Source of the DNA: JANQRZ01 sp965215165
Lineage (GTDB): Bacteria > Bacteroidota > Rhodothermia > Rhodothermales > JANQRZ01
Length of the DNA: 64,000 nucleotides
Assembly (NCBI GenBank): GCA_965215165.1
Contig: CBDCCX010000006.1
Location: forward strand, 2,914,001 to 2,978,000
Direction: 5' to 3'
This document shows, piece by piece, positions 1-8,800 of this stretch. Below the pieces are notes generated by a model, which searched no databases, had not been told where the DNA came from, and worked only from the letters and a program-made list of their open reading frames with translations. The position numbers were made by a program, and so were the translations under genes. Positions within the stretch are counted from its first letter, which is position 1. Every line of letters begins with the position of its first letter.

Positions 1-105
1 GAGCGGGGGCTCTGACACGACGTAGCCGCCCAGACGATTCCTCGGCGTGCAGATTAAATCGGGACAGGTGTGGAGACGGCCCGCCTCTCTCGGTAGATTG
101 CGGCT

Positions 106-480
106 ATGCTCTTCGTGGCCCCGATCCGTAGACTCAGTGCGCTCGTCGCGCTCGCCGCCTTCCTCGGCGGTGGGCTCGTTGCGCCGGCCGTCCACCGGGC
201 GGCGCACGGGATCGAGCACGCCCAAGCCCGCCACGCCGCCGCCGCGCAGACCGACCACGTCCACACCGACGGCACCGGCTTCACGGTCGCGCTCGACGGC
301 GACGCGTCCGGTCACGACCTCTGCCTCCTCTGCCTCCCGAAGCAGCACACCGGGGGAGTGCTCGGCGCGACCCCGTCAGGGAAGGCACCCGGGTCGGTCT
401 TCGCCTCGCCCCGGTCTGCCGCTCCGGCGACGCCCGCGCACGCGCTGCTCCCCATCCGTGGTCCCCCGACCGCCGCGTAG
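106..480 (+). CDS. Small secreted His/Cys-rich protein beside a metal-type TonB receptor
   Basis: This is a 124-residue protein. A hydrophobic N-terminus (residues 8-28, ending near VAPAVHRAAHG) looks like a signal peptide. The mature part has at least eight histidines and a CLLC motif near residue 80, which suggests metal binding in the periplasm. It lies 157 bases before a ZnuD-like TonB receptor in the same direction, so a role in metal uptake or sensing is inferred. The start is supported by a TAGATTG element a few bases upstream. It resembles the small His/Cys proteins often found beside such receptors in Bacteroidota, but I cannot name a family. Confidence 0.6.
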   Translation: MLFVAPIRRLSALVALAAFLGGGLVAPAVHRAAHGIEHAQARHAAAAQTDHVHTDGTGFTVALDGDASGHDLCLLCLPKQHTGGVLGATPSGKAPGSVFASPRSAAPATPAHALLPIRGPPTAA

Positions 481-637
481 GGACCTCGTCTGGTTCCCCA
501 GCGGGCACGTCCTGCCCGTCCTCAGCGGTCACTAGGATTCGCACGCCCCAGGCGCACGCCTGCCGTGCGGCCACCCCCGGCCTGTCGCCGCGCGTCGCTG
601 CGTGCGGCTGCGCGGTCGGCACCACGGTTATCTCTCC

Positions 638-2983
638 ATGCGGCGCGCCCTCGTTCTTCTCGCAGCCCTCGCCCCGGCGGCCCACGCCCAATCCCTCGGC
701 GGGCGCGTCACGACTCCCGACGGCACGCCGCTTCCCGGCGTCAACGTCGCCGTGCTTGTGCTCGAACGCGGTACCGTCACGGATGCCGACGGGCGCTACG
801 TGGTCCTCAATCTCCCGGCCGACACGCTCGTGGTCGCGTTCAGCTCGCTTGGCTACGAGCGGGCCGAGCGGCCGGCCGATCTGCGCGGCGGCGACGCAAC
901 GCTCGACGTCACGCTCCGCGAGACCGTGCAGACACTCGGCGAGGTGACGGTGCGGGAGGACCGAGCGCGGGAGGCCCTCGCCCGGTCGGCGCAGTCCGTC
1001 GCCGTGATCGACGCGGCGGAGCTGGCCGAGCTGCGCGGGCAGACGCTCGGGCAGACCATCGAACGGCTCCCCGGCGTCACCACGCTCTCGACCGGCCCGA
1101 GCATCCAGAAGCCCGTGATCCGGGGACTGCACTCGGACCGCGTGATCGTGCTCAACGACGGCATCCCGCAGGAGGGGCAGCAGTGGGGGGCCGAGCACGC
1201 GCCCGAGATCGACCCATTCTCCGGCGCGCGGATCGAGGTCGTGCGCGGGGCGGCGGGCGTCGAGTACGGCGCGGGGGCGATCGGCGGCGTGGTGCGGATC
1301 GAGGACGAGGCGCTTCCGACCACGCCCGGCTTCGGCGGCCGGCTCTCGGTCAACGCCTTCTCGAACAGCGCGCAGGCGGCCGGCTCGCTCGAGCTCGAAG
1401 GCAGCCCGGCGGCGGTGCCCGGCCTCGGCGTGCGGGCGCAGGCCAGCCTCCGCCGCGCCGGCGACGCCCGGACGCCGGGCTACGTGCTCGGCAACACGGC
1501 GTTCTTCGAGCGCAGCGCCGAGGTCGCCGCCGGCTACACGCGCGGGCCGCTCGAGCTCGAGGCCCACGCCAGCCACTTCGGCACCGACCTCGGCATCTAC
1601 CGCGGCTCGCACTTCAACACCTTCGCCGCGCTCGACACCGTGCTCGCCCTCGGCCGCCCGCCGGTCGACTACGCCTTTTCGTACGAGATCGACGCGCCGA
1701 AGCAGAGCATCACCCACGACCTCGTCGCGCTCCGGGGGCGGTACGCGCTCGGCGGCGGCGCGCGCGCCGAGGTCCAGTACGGCTTCCAGCAGAACCACCG
1801 GCAGGAGTTCGACGCCGACCGCATCGGCGGGCGCGACCCGCTCGAACGGCCCGCCTTCGACCTCGTGCTGCTCACCCACACCCTCGACGCGAAGGTGCAG
1901 ACGCGGCCCACCGGCCTCTTCGGTGGCGACGCCTTCGGGGTGGCGGGCGTGAGCGGGACGACGCAGGGCAACCGCTCCGAGGTCGGCTACCTCATCCCCA
2001 ACTTCCGGGCGACTACGGGCGGCGCGTTCGCGCGCGGCACGTGGGCGCGCGGGCCGCTCACCGTCGAGTCCGGCGCGCGGCTCGACCTCCGCTGGCTGCG
2101 GGCGTTCCCGCGCGAGGCCGGCGGGCGGGGTGCCTTCGTCCAGACGACGCGGACGTGGACCGGCGCGTCGGGCGTGCTCGGGGCGATCTGGACGTTCGCG
2201 CCGTCGTGGTCGCTCGCCTCCAACCTGTCGGCGGCGTGGCGGCCCCCGAGCGTCAACGAGCTCTACAGCTACGGCATCCACCACGGCACGGCGCAGTTCG
2301 AGATCGGCAACGCCGGCCTCGGCTCGGAGCGGAGCCTCGGCCTCGATGCCACGCTCCGCCACGCGAGCACGCGGGCGCAGTTCGAGCTCAGCGCCTACGC
2401 GACCCGGATCGCCGACTACATCTACCTCGACCCGTCGGGCGTGATCGTGGTGACCGTCCGCGGCGTCTTCCCCGAGTTCGAGCACGCGCAGACCGATGGC
2501 CTCCTCACCGGCCTCGACGGCTCGGCGAGCTACCTCGTCGGCGACCGGCTCACGCTCGGCGCGACGGCCGCCGTCGTGCGCGGCACCGACACCGCCCGCG
2601 ACGAGCCGCTCCTCGCCATGCCCGCCGACCGGCTCGGGCTCTCGGCCGGATACGAGCTGCCGGAGCTCGGCCCGCTCCACCACCCGGAGCTCGAGCTCGG
2701 CGCGACGCTCGTCCGCCGGCAGGACCGCTTCCCGACGCGGCTCAACGACGCGGGCGAGACGGTGCCCGAGGACTACCTCGCCCCGCCGGGTGGCTACGCG
2801 CTGCTGCGCGCGAGCCTCTCCGGCGAGCTAGTGCTCGGCCGGACGCCGGTCCGCTTCTCCCTCGCCGCCGACAACCTCCTTGACACGCGGTACCGCGACT
2901 ACCTCAGCCGCTACCGCTACTTCGCCCACGACATCGGCCGCAACCTGATCCTGCGCCTGCAGGTCCCGCTCGGCGGGTCGTGA
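638..2983 (+). CDS. TonB-dependent outer-membrane receptor, ZnuD-like
   Basis: This 781-residue receptor starts at the ATG giving MRRALVLLAALAPAAHAQ, a clear signal peptide. A GTG 36 bases upstream would put charged residues in front of it. A carboxypeptidase-regulatory-like domain (about residues 20-100, with GRVTTPDGTPLPGVNV) precedes the plug (about 105-225, with LPGVTTLSTG, PVIRGLHSDRVIVLNDG and GAAGVEYGAGAIGG). A 22-strand barrel would follow and ends in the hydrophobic LRLQVPLGGS. The plug phrase VIRGLHSDRVIVLNDGIPQEGQQWG is typical of the branch neighbouring ZnuD, which imports zinc or related metals. The lipoprotein downstream is the usual partner of this branch. The substrate is inferred, not shown. 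Confidence 0.9.
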   Translation: MRRALVLLAALAPAAHAQSLGGRVTTPDGTPLPGVNVAVLVLERGTVTDADGRYVVLNLPADTLVVAFSSLGYERAERPADLRGGDATLDVTLRETVQTLGEVTVREDRAREALARSAQSVAVIDAAELAELRGQTLGQTIERLPGVTTLSTGPSIQKPVIRGLHSDRVIVLNDGIPQEGQQWGAEHAPEIDPFSGARIEVVRGAAGVEYGAGAIGGVVRIEDEALPTTPGFGGRLSVNAFSNSAQAAGSLELEGSPAAVPGLGVRAQASLRRAGDARTPGYVLGNTAFFERSAEVAAGYTRGPLELEAHASHFGTDLGIYRGSHFNTFAALDTVLALGRPPVDYAFSYEIDAPKQSITHDLVALRGRYALGGGARAEVQYGFQQNHRQEFDADRIGGRDPLERPAFDLVLLTHTLDAKVQTRPTGLFGGDAFGVAGVSGTTQGNRSEVGYLIPNFRATTGGAFARGTWARGPLTVESGARLDLRWLRAFPREAGGRGAFVQTTRTWTGASGVLGAIWTFAPSWSLASNLSAAWRPPSVNELYSYGIHHGTAQFEIGNAGLGSERSLGLDATLRHASTRAQFELSAYATRIADYIYLDPSGVIVVTVRGVFPEFEHAQTDGLLTGLDGSASYLVGDRLTLGATAAVVRGTDTARDEPLLAMPADRLGLSAGYELPELGPLHHPELELGATLVRRQDRFPTRLNDAGETVPEDYLAPPGGYALLRASLSGELVLGRTPVRFSLAADNLLDTRYRDYLSRYRYFAHDIGRNLILRLQVPLGGS

Positions 2984-3019
2984 GCGTTCTCCAACGCAGC
3001 ACCAACCCAACCCGAACCC

Positions 3020-3634
3020 ATGAACACGTATCCCATCTCCGCGCGCTTCGGCGCATTCCTGCTTGCCTTTGCCTTTCTCTTCACCGCTTGCGACTCCAAC
3101 GATCCAGGCGAGGGCGGCGGTGCGGGCGACGAGGAAGTCATCTCGAACGTAGACCTGGTGCTCACGCCGCAAGGCGGCAGCGCCTTCACCGTCGCCGCCG
3201 TTTTCGACGAAAACAGCAGGGAGGTCAGTATCGGGACGCTCACGCTCACCGCCGGCACCGTCTACGCCGTCGAGGTGAACTTCCGCAACCGCTTCGAGGA
3301 CGACCCCGAGGAGCTCGACGAGGAGATCAAGGTCGAGGAGAACATCGCTCACCAGCTCTTCGCGATCCCCGAGGGCGACGTGGCCGACGACCTCACGGTC
3401 TCCGACCGCAACACCGACGACGAGGGGCTGCCGCTCGGCACCTCGTTCACGCTCACCGTCGGCGACGGTGGCGACAGCGGCGACCTCCGCGTCGTGCTCC
3501 GGCACTACGAGGGCGACTCGGAGGAGCTCGTCACCCAGCAGAAGGGCGGCGACCTCGACCCGACCGACGACCAGGTGCCCGGCGTGGTCGAGAACGACGT
3601 GAACTTCACGTTCCCGGTGACGATCACGGGCTAA
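3020..3634 (+). CDS. Lipoprotein, partner of ZnuD-like receptors ('type 1 periplasmic binding fold' family)
   Basis: This is a 204-residue lipoprotein. Its signal sequence ends in the lipobox FLFTAC (Cys at about residue 25), followed by an acidic/glycine linker and a beta-rich domain (EVISNVDLVLTPQGG, GTLTLTAGTVYAVEVNF, LRVVLRHYEG, ENDVNFTFPVTI). This pattern matches Bacteroidota proteins usually annotated as type 1 periplasmic binding fold proteins and found next to TonB receptors. It starts 36 bases after the receptor stop and is almost certainly co-transcribed. A role in holding substrate at the outer membrane is inferred. Confidence 0.8.
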   Translation: MNTYPISARFGAFLLAFAFLFTACDSNDPGEGGGAGDEEVISNVDLVLTPQGGSAFTVAAVFDENSREVSIGTLTLTAGTVYAVEVNFRNRFEDDPEELDEEIKVEENIAHQLFAIPEGDVADDLTVSDRNTDDEGLPLGTSFTLTVGDGGDSGDLRVVLRHYEGDSEELVTQQKGGDLDPTDDQVPGVVENDVNFTFPVTITG

Positions 3635-3651
3635 CCCGGCTCGTCACAGCG

Positions 3652-3682
3652 CCGAAGCCACCCCCGGGCGGCACCGGCTTCG
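3652..3682. terminator. Hairpin between convergent genes
   Basis: CCGAAGCC and GGCTTCG form an inverted repeat between the 3' ends of the lipoprotein and the minus-strand UspA-like gene. There is no U-run on either side, so termination is only a guess. Confidence 0.3.
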
Positions 3683-3701
3683 CTGTTCTCGGGCTGCGCG
3701 C

Positions 3702-3989
3702 TCAGTGCCCATGCCCGAAGGCCCCGAACGAGTACTGCACCCCGACCTCGACCGTCGGCTTGACCTCGAGCTGCGGGCCGTCGAGGTCCTGAAAGAACGG
3801 GACCAGCACCTCGGCCCCGACTCGTAGCTGCCGACCCGACTCGTAGCTGCCGAAGTCGTCCTCCAGGTCGGGCGCAGCAACGTGGAGCAGGCGGACCCGG
3901 CCGCCGAGCGCGCCAGCCAGCCGCGCCGTGACGGCGAGCACGCGGTCGGTCACGTCCGAGAAGTCGACGGGGACGAGGAGGGCGGTCAT
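3702..3989 (-). pseudogene. UspA N-terminal half fused to an outer-membrane barrel-like tail
   Basis: Residues 1-48 (MTALLVPVDFSDVTDRVL, then RVRLLHVAAPD) are the first beta-alpha-beta unit of a universal stress protein. UspA proteins are normally about 140-160 residues and end with an ATP-binding G-x2-G-x9-G motif. Here the open frame is only 95 residues, and after residue 48 it changes to a sequence like the last strands of an outer-membrane barrel (VEVGVQYSF). The junction is a perfect 19-bp tandem duplication (3816-3834 and 3835-3853) read in two different frames. A deletion/fusion product is the likeliest explanation. It begins 2 bases after the stop of the upstream DUF294 gene, a usual place for a Usp gene. 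Confidence 0.6.
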
Positions 3990-3991
3990 CG

Positions 3992-5878
3992 CTAGCTGCG
4001 CTTGTAGCGCCCCTCGAGCGAGCTCTGGACCTTGTCGATCTTCTTGAAGGTCTCCTTGAGCAGGTTCTGCTGGCTCTTGTGCAGCGCGTTCGGGTCGATC
4101 AGGTCGCCCGGCGTGACGCCCGTCTCGGCGGCCTGCATCTGGGTGCGGAGGTGGATGTCCGAGAGCGTGGCGAACGCGCCGAGCAGCGCCGTCTCCTCGC
4201 GCTCCAGGCCGGGGACGGCCCCGCGGAGATGGCGGAGCCGGTCGAAGGTGTTGGTGCTGCGGAGGAAGCCCGCCTCGAGCGCGAGGACGCGAGCGAGCTG
4301 GACGACCGGGTTGAGGCCGCGCTCGCGGAGGTTGAGGCCCTCGCGGCCGCCGTCCTGCTCCAGCTCGAAGCGGCCGAAGAACGAGAGCGGCGGGCGGTCC
4401 TCGGTCGCCCCCCGCATCAGAATCGCGAAGAGGCGGCGGCCGTTCTCCAGGCGCGACCGGATGGCCGTCATGAGCGCGTCGATCAGCTCGTCGTCGCCGT
4501 AGAGGCCGCGCAGGTCGAAGCACGGCGCGGTGCGGAGCGAGGCCGTCGGGTCGGTGCCGGCGATCCACTGCTCGTAGGCGGCGACCCACCCGCTGAGCGG
4601 CTGGCAAAAGGCCTCCTCCGAGGCCAGGATCCCCGCCGTGCTCGGCTGGATGCCGACGTCGGTGAGCGCGGCGACGGCGCGGCCGGCGAGGAAGGCGAAC
4701 CAGCCCGCGGCGCGCTCGGGGTCGGCGGTGGGCTCGGCGTAGACCAGGCCGTTGGCCTGGCTCGTGTAGAGCGCGGCCTCGCGGCGGCCCGGCGCGCCGA
4801 AGGCCAGCCACGCCCACGGGAGGTCGACCGCCAGCTCCGGCTTGTCCGCCCTCGCCTGCTCCTCGACCAGGTGCAGCAGCCGCGCCTTGAGCTGGTCGTC
4901 CATCTCGGCGACGACCGCGAGCAGGGCCTCGCTCTGGACGCCCTGCTGGTAGAGCCGGAACAGCCGGCGGTTGGACTCGCTGCGGATCGTGCCGAGCTCC
5001 TTGATGGAGCGCGCCTTCTCGAGGCGCTCGACCGTCGCCACGGGGTCGAGGCCGCGGAAGTGCGCGATGTCCTCGGCCGTGATCACGCTCGGGGCGACGC
5101 CCGGCCCGTCGCCGGCGATGACCACGCGGCGGATGCGGTACTCCATCATCACCCGGACGGCGTCGAACAGCTTGTCCCGGCCGGAGAGGGCGATTGGCGG
5201 GCGCTCGACCAGGTCCATCACCGCCGTCTGCGGCGACGCCCCGGCGGCGACGATCTGGTTGACGATGTCGCCCTCGGTGACGAGTCCGAGCGCGCTGCCG
5301 TTCTCGACGATCAGGACGGTGTCCTCCGCCTGATCGCGCATGAGCTGCGCCGCGTCCTGGACGGTCGCCTTCGGCCCGACCGAGAGGGCCTCACGGTAGA
5401 CCACGCTCGCCAGCGTCTTGTCGAAGAGCAGGAACGCGCCCGAGGCGTCCATCTCGGTGTCGAGCGTGCGGACGTACTGCTTGAGGTCCTCGTCGAAGTA
5501 GGCCGCGAACGTGGCGTCGCTCTTGTAGAGCGCGTTGAAGTGCTCGGCCGAGAGCAGCGCGCAGACGGTCGGCTCGACGGCCTTGGCCTCGTAGGGCAGG
5601 ATGCTGCCCTGGAGCAGCCCGTAGGACCCGAAGAGCGACCCCTCGCCGACCATGTTGATCAGCCGGCCCTCCTGCTCGTCGAAGAGCCGGATGAGGCCGG
5701 ACTCGACGATGTAGAGCGCCCGGTGGATGTCGGAGCCTTGCTGGAGCACGACCTCGCCCGGCTCGTAGATCTCGAGCGTGGTGTCGCCGATCAGGCTCTG
5801 GCGCTCGGCGGCGCTGAGGTGGTCGAAGGGCGGGGTGCGTTCGAGGAGCGAGGCGAGGCGCTCGGTGATGGAACTCAT
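3992..5878 (-). CDS. Cyclic-nucleotide-binding / CBS-pair / DUF294 protein with degenerate nucleotidyltransferase site
   Basis: This is a 628-residue cytoplasmic protein. In order it has a cyclic-nucleotide-binding domain (about 20-135, YEPGEVVLQQGSDIHRALYI), two CBS repeats (about 165-285, with VTEGDIV and ITAEDIAHF), a DUF294 putative nucleotidyltransferase (about 290-440) and the DUF294 C-terminal helical domain. In active members the NTase signature reads G-S-x-G-R followed by T-D-Q-D-N. Here it reads FGAPGRREAALYTSQANGLVY, so the serine and both metal-binding aspartates are missing and catalysis is unlikely. It may act as a ligand-sensing scaffold. The UspA-like remnant follows immediately. 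Confidence 0.85.
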   Translation of the reverse strand: MSSITERLASLLERTPPFDHLSAAERQSLIGDTTLEIYEPGEVVLQQGSDIHRALYIVESGLIRLFDEQEGRLINMVGEGSLFGSYGLLQGSILPYEAKAVEPTVCALLSAEHFNALYKSDATFAAYFDEDLKQYVRTLDTEMDASGAFLLFDKTLASVVYREALSVGPKATVQDAAQLMRDQAEDTVLIVENGSALGLVTEGDIVNQIVAAGASPQTAVMDLVERPPIALSGRDKLFDAVRVMMEYRIRRVVIAGDGPGVAPSVITAEDIAHFRGLDPVATVERLEKARSIKELGTIRSESNRRLFRLYQQGVQSEALLAVVAEMDDQLKARLLHLVEEQARADKPELAVDLPWAWLAFGAPGRREAALYTSQANGLVYAEPTADPERAAGWFAFLAGRAVAALTDVGIQPSTAGILASEEAFCQPLSGWVAAYEQWIAGTDPTASLRTAPCFDLRGLYGDDELIDALMTAIRSRLENGRRLFAILMRGATEDRPPLSFFGRFELEQDGGREGLNLRERGLNPVVQLARVLALEAGFLRSTNTFDRLRHLRGAVPGLEREETALLGAFATLSDIHLRTQMQAAETGVTPGDLIDPNALHKSQQNLLKETFKKIDKVQSSLEGRYKRS

Positions 5879-5961
5879 GGGAGCCGGGGAGAGGGGGACG
5901 GGGCAGGGAAAATACGGTGGACCGCACGAAGACAGCGGGACGGAGAGTCGAGGCCGCCCCG

Positions 5962-6339
5962 CTATTGCCCGCCCAGAGACTCTTCGGGCGGGACGGCGTC
6001 GGCCCCGACCTCAGCGAGCGCGAGCGGGGTGCCGGGCGAGAGAACGGCGATGCTGTCGATGCGGTAGCCGCCTCCGGTATCGGCCAGGCGGAAGCGAATT
6101 TTATCGCCGACCTCGACATCGTCCAGGTCGCCCGGATCGGCGAGGCGGAAGGGCATCCGCATGGCGGTCATCACGCCGGGGATGGCCTCGTGGTCGATGA
6201 CGGCGGCGGCCCCGTCGTAGGCCGGGCCGAGGTACACCCCGCGCACGGCGAAGGCCTCGCGGACGTCGGCGGGGTCGGCCGACCGGTCGGAGCAGCCGGC
6301 GAGGGAGAGGACGAGGAGCAGGAGCGCGAGGCGGAGCAT
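5962..6339 (-). CDS. CusF-like copper-binding lipoprotein
   Basis: This is a 125-residue lipoprotein with lipobox LSLAGC (Cys16). The mature part carries the CusF/SCO-associated OB-fold pattern: VRGVYLGP, then IDHEAIPGVMTAMRMPFRLADP, then VGDKIRFRL. In CusF, Cu(I)/Ag(I) is bound by a histidine, two methionines and a capping tryptophan. The histidine and the methionines (MTAMRM) are present, but no tryptophan is seen at the matching place. Its role is inferred to be periplasmic or membrane-anchored copper binding. No efflux pump lies next to it. Confidence 0.75.
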   Translation of the reverse strand: MLRLALLLLVLSLAGCSDRSADPADVREAFAVRGVYLGPAYDGAAAVIDHEAIPGVMTAMRMPFRLADPGDLDDVEVGDKIRFRLADTGGGYRIDSIAVLSPGTPLALAEVGADAVPPEESLGGQ

Positions 6340-6366
6340 GGCGGCGGTGGCGGGGAGGAGGTCAAG

Positions 6367-6834
6367 CTACGCCGGGGGCCTGTCAAGCGTTCGGAACGGC
6401 GGGATGGTGTCGAGGAACCGGTACGTGCCGGCGGCGCGGTCGACGGTCCAGCAGAAGTGCTCGCGGCCGTTCGTCACCACGAGGTGCGGCGCTCGCGCGA
6501 CGGCGTTGTAGCGCGAGACCTGGTCGAACACCGCCTGGCTCAGCGCCACCGCCGGGGCCTTGCACTCGGCGATCAGCAGCGGCGCGCCGTCGCGCCCGTG
6601 CGCCACCACGTCCGCCCGGCGCGGCCCGCCGGCGGCCTCCAGCTTCTTCTCGATGGCGAGCAGCCCGACGGGGTAGCCCAGCCGCTCGGTGAGCAGGCGG
6701 ACGAGGTGCTGCCGGACCCACTCCTCGGGCGTCAGCCGGACGTACTTCTGCCGCACCGCGTCGAGGATCACCGCCCGCCCGCCGCGGCGGCGCACGTCGA
6801 ACGGTCCGGTGGCCGGGAAGGCGAGGGGCTCCAC
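6367..6834 (-). CDS. HsdR N-terminal-like PD-(D/E)XK protein
   Basis: This 155-residue protein matches the stand-alone 'type I restriction enzyme R protein N-terminus' family common in Bacteroidota. VRQKYVRLTPEEWVRQHLV is followed by IEKKLEA, the nuclease core RRADVVAHGRDGAPLLIAECKAP (D...ECK) and AVFDQVSRYN. The acidic D and E-x-K residues of the PD-(D/E)XK fold are intact. No HsdM or HsdS is nearby, so this is not a full restriction system. Its cellular job is unknown. It lies between unrelated minus-strand genes. Confidence 0.75.
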   Translation of the reverse strand: MEPLAFPATGPFDVRRRGGRAVILDAVRQKYVRLTPEEWVRQHLVRLLTERLGYPVGLLAIEKKLEAAGGPRRADVVAHGRDGAPLLIAECKAPAVALSQAVFDQVSRYNAVARAPHLVVTNGREHFCWTVDRAAGTYRFLDTIPPFRTLDRPPA

Positions 6835-7007
6835 GGGAGGTGCGCTCCGCGCGCGATTTGGCTAGGCGTGGGGGGAATCGAGAGGGCAGAGGGTACCCCG
6901 TTGGGGTAGGACTCATCGTGCCCAGTTCCGGCACAGCACGACTGTTCGCAACGGACACCCGCCGGGGCACAGCGGTGCTGTGTCCTGGTCAGGAACGGCA
7001 CCCCGCC

Positions 7008-7457
7008 TCAATGGGCCGGCGTCGCGGCTTGCCGCCGGAGCGCGCGGAGCGCGCCGCACCACCAGTCGGCGTCGCGCGTGAGCTGGTGGATCGTCACGTC
7101 CGCGAAGTGTGGGACGAGCGAGACCAGCACCGGCGGCACCTCGGCCCAGCGGTTCTCAAGCACGAGCGGCTCCAGCGTCCGCGCCGCCGTCTGGCTCCAG
7201 CGCCAGGTCTCGCGGAGCGCCTCGGCCTTCTTCCAGTAGTTGCGGTCGTCCCAAGCGTGGGCGCTCTCGTTGATCGTGTCGTAGATGCCGCGCAGGTGGA
7301 CCACGAGGAACGCTGTCATGTCCTTCGCCTCGGCGTCGAAGCAGCCCGTGCCGAGGCCCTCGTTCTGGGCGAGCAGGCGGAGCGCCTCGGCGCAGGAGCG
7401 GACGTGCGCGCGGCGCTTCTTGGCCGGCGTCTCGCCGGTGTTCGTGATGCGACCCAC
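7008..7457 (-). CDS. Conserved hypothetical helical protein
   Basis: This is a 149-residue soluble protein, mostly helical, rich in Trp (DADWWCGALRALRR, RETWRWSQTAARTL) and starting MGRITNTGETPAKKRRAHVRSC. It resembles a Bacteroidota hypothetical family that I recognise by its start and by its WDDRNYWKKAEALRE segment, but that family has no assigned function. There is no signal peptide. Strand and spacing allow an operon with the glycerate kinase upstream (start of this gene 39 bases from its stop). Confidence 0.6.
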   Translation of the reverse strand: MGRITNTGETPAKKRRAHVRSCAEALRLLAQNEGLGTGCFDAEAKDMTAFLVVHLRGIYDTINESAHAWDDRNYWKKAEALRETWRWSQTAARTLEPLVLENRWAEVPPVLVSLVPHFADVTIHQLTRDADWWCGALRALRRQAATPAH

Positions 7458-7496
7458 GGTCGATTTGGGTTTTGGAGCGAGGAGTGCGGAGCAAAG

Positions 7497-8789
7497 CTAC
7501 GACGGGCGGACCAAGGCGACCTGCACGTCCATCGCGTTCGTGTGCGTCGGGCCGGTGCAGACCAGGCCGCCGAGCGCGTCCCAGAACGGGTAGGCGTCGT
7601 TCGCATCGAGGTGCGCGCCCGCGTCGAGGCCGAGGGCGCGGGCGCGCCGTACCGTCTCCGGCGTCGCCCAGGCCCCGGCGGCGTCGGTCGGCCCGTCGAT
7701 GCCATCCGTGCCGGCGCTGAGGAAGACGAGGTCCCGGCCGGTGCCATCGAGCGCGAGCGCAGCGGCCAGGGCCAGCTCCTGGTTCCGCCCGCCGCGCCCG
7801 CCGCCCGTCACCGCCACCGTCGTCTCGCCGCCCCAGAGCAGGCACACCGGCTGTGCCGCGTCGACGGCGAGCGCGTCGGCCGCGAGCCGGCGTCCCACCT
7901 CTCGCGCTTCTCCCGCGACCGGCGCGCCGAGGCGCACCGCGTAGCCGCGCCGCTCGGCCTCGACGCGAGCAGCGGCCAGGGCGTCGCGGTTAGACCCGAC
8001 GAGAACGGTCTGCACCCGTCCCTCGTCCAGCGTTGGGGCATCCGGTTCGGGCTGGTCGAGGTAGGCCCGGACCGACTCTGGGACCCGGCCCGTGAGGCCG
8101 AAGCGGTCGAGCACGGCGCGGGCGTCGGCCCGGCTCGTCGGGTCCGGCACGGTCGGGCCGCTGGCAATTGTGGCGAGGTCGTCGCCGACCACGTCCGAGA
8201 CCACGAGCGCGAGGACCGAGGCGGGGCGCGCTGCCACCGCGAGGCCGCCGCCGCCGATCCTGGAGAGCTGCCGCCGGACGGTGTTGACGGCGTGGATGTC
8301 GGCCCCGCTGTGCAGCAGGAGGCGAAACGTCTGCTGCGCCTCTTCCAGCGAGATGCCCTCGGCGAAGGCAGGCCACAGCGCCGAGCCGCCGCCGGAGAGC
8401 GCGACGAGCAGCAGGTCGTCCGGGCCGTACCGGCGTGCGAGAGCGAGCACCATCGTCGCCAACCGGAGACCCTTCGCGTCCGGCACCGGATGCCCGGACT
8501 CGGCGACCGCGACGCGCTGCGGCGGGCGCTGTCCCTCGGAAAGCGTCGTCCGGTACCCGTGCGGCACGACGACGAGACCGCCGGTGAGCTTTCCTCCCAC
8601 CTTCTCTTCCAGGACCCCCGCCATCGCCATCGACGCTTTCCCCGCTCCGACGAGCGTGACGTGGCGGTAGGCTGCGAGCGGTCGGTCGACGAGCGTGCTC
8701 AGGTCTAGGTCAGCCAGCAGCGCCGCTGGCTGCACGCCCGCCACGGCAGCATCGAAGATCGCACGGGCGTCGCGGGCCAGATCGTCCAT
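7497..8789 (-). CDS. Glycerate 2-kinase (MOFRL family)
   Basis: This is a 430-residue cytoplasmic kinase of the GckA/TtuD (MOFRL) type, which phosphorylates glycerate to 2-phosphoglycerate. The N-terminal DUF4147 domain has VTLVGAGKASMAMAG and LLVALSGGGSALWP. The C-terminal MOFRL domain has LLWGGETTVAVTG, GGRNQELALAAAL and FLSAGTDGIDGPTDAAGA. The start at MDDLARDARAIFDAAV matches family length; an open frame continues upstream but is not homologous. It sits upstream of the helical hypothetical protein. Confidence 0.9.
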   Translation of the reverse strand: MDDLARDARAIFDAAVAGVQPAALLADLDLSTLVDRPLAAYRHVTLVGAGKASMAMAGVLEEKVGGKLTGGLVVVPHGYRTTLSEGQRPPQRVAVAESGHPVPDAKGLRLATMVLALARRYGPDDLLLVALSGGGSALWPAFAEGISLEEAQQTFRLLLHSGADIHAVNTVRRQLSRIGGGGLAVAARPASVLALVVSDVVGDDLATIASGPTVPDPTSRADARAVLDRFGLTGRVPESVRAYLDQPEPDAPTLDEGRVQTVLVGSNRDALAAARVEAERRGYAVRLGAPVAGEAREVGRRLAADALAVDAAQPVCLLWGGETTVAVTGGGRGGRNQELALAAALALDGTGRDLVFLSAGTDGIDGPTDAAGAWATPETVRRARALGLDAGAHLDANDAYPFWDALGGLVCTGPTHTNAMDVQVALVRPS

Positions 8790-8800
8790 CGAAGCACTCG

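Noticed and set aside
281..2683. An 800-residue open frame on the minus strand opposite the TonB receptor
   Set aside because: It is a composition shadow: arginine/glutamate-rich low-complexity text with no motif, while the plus frame encodes a full receptor.
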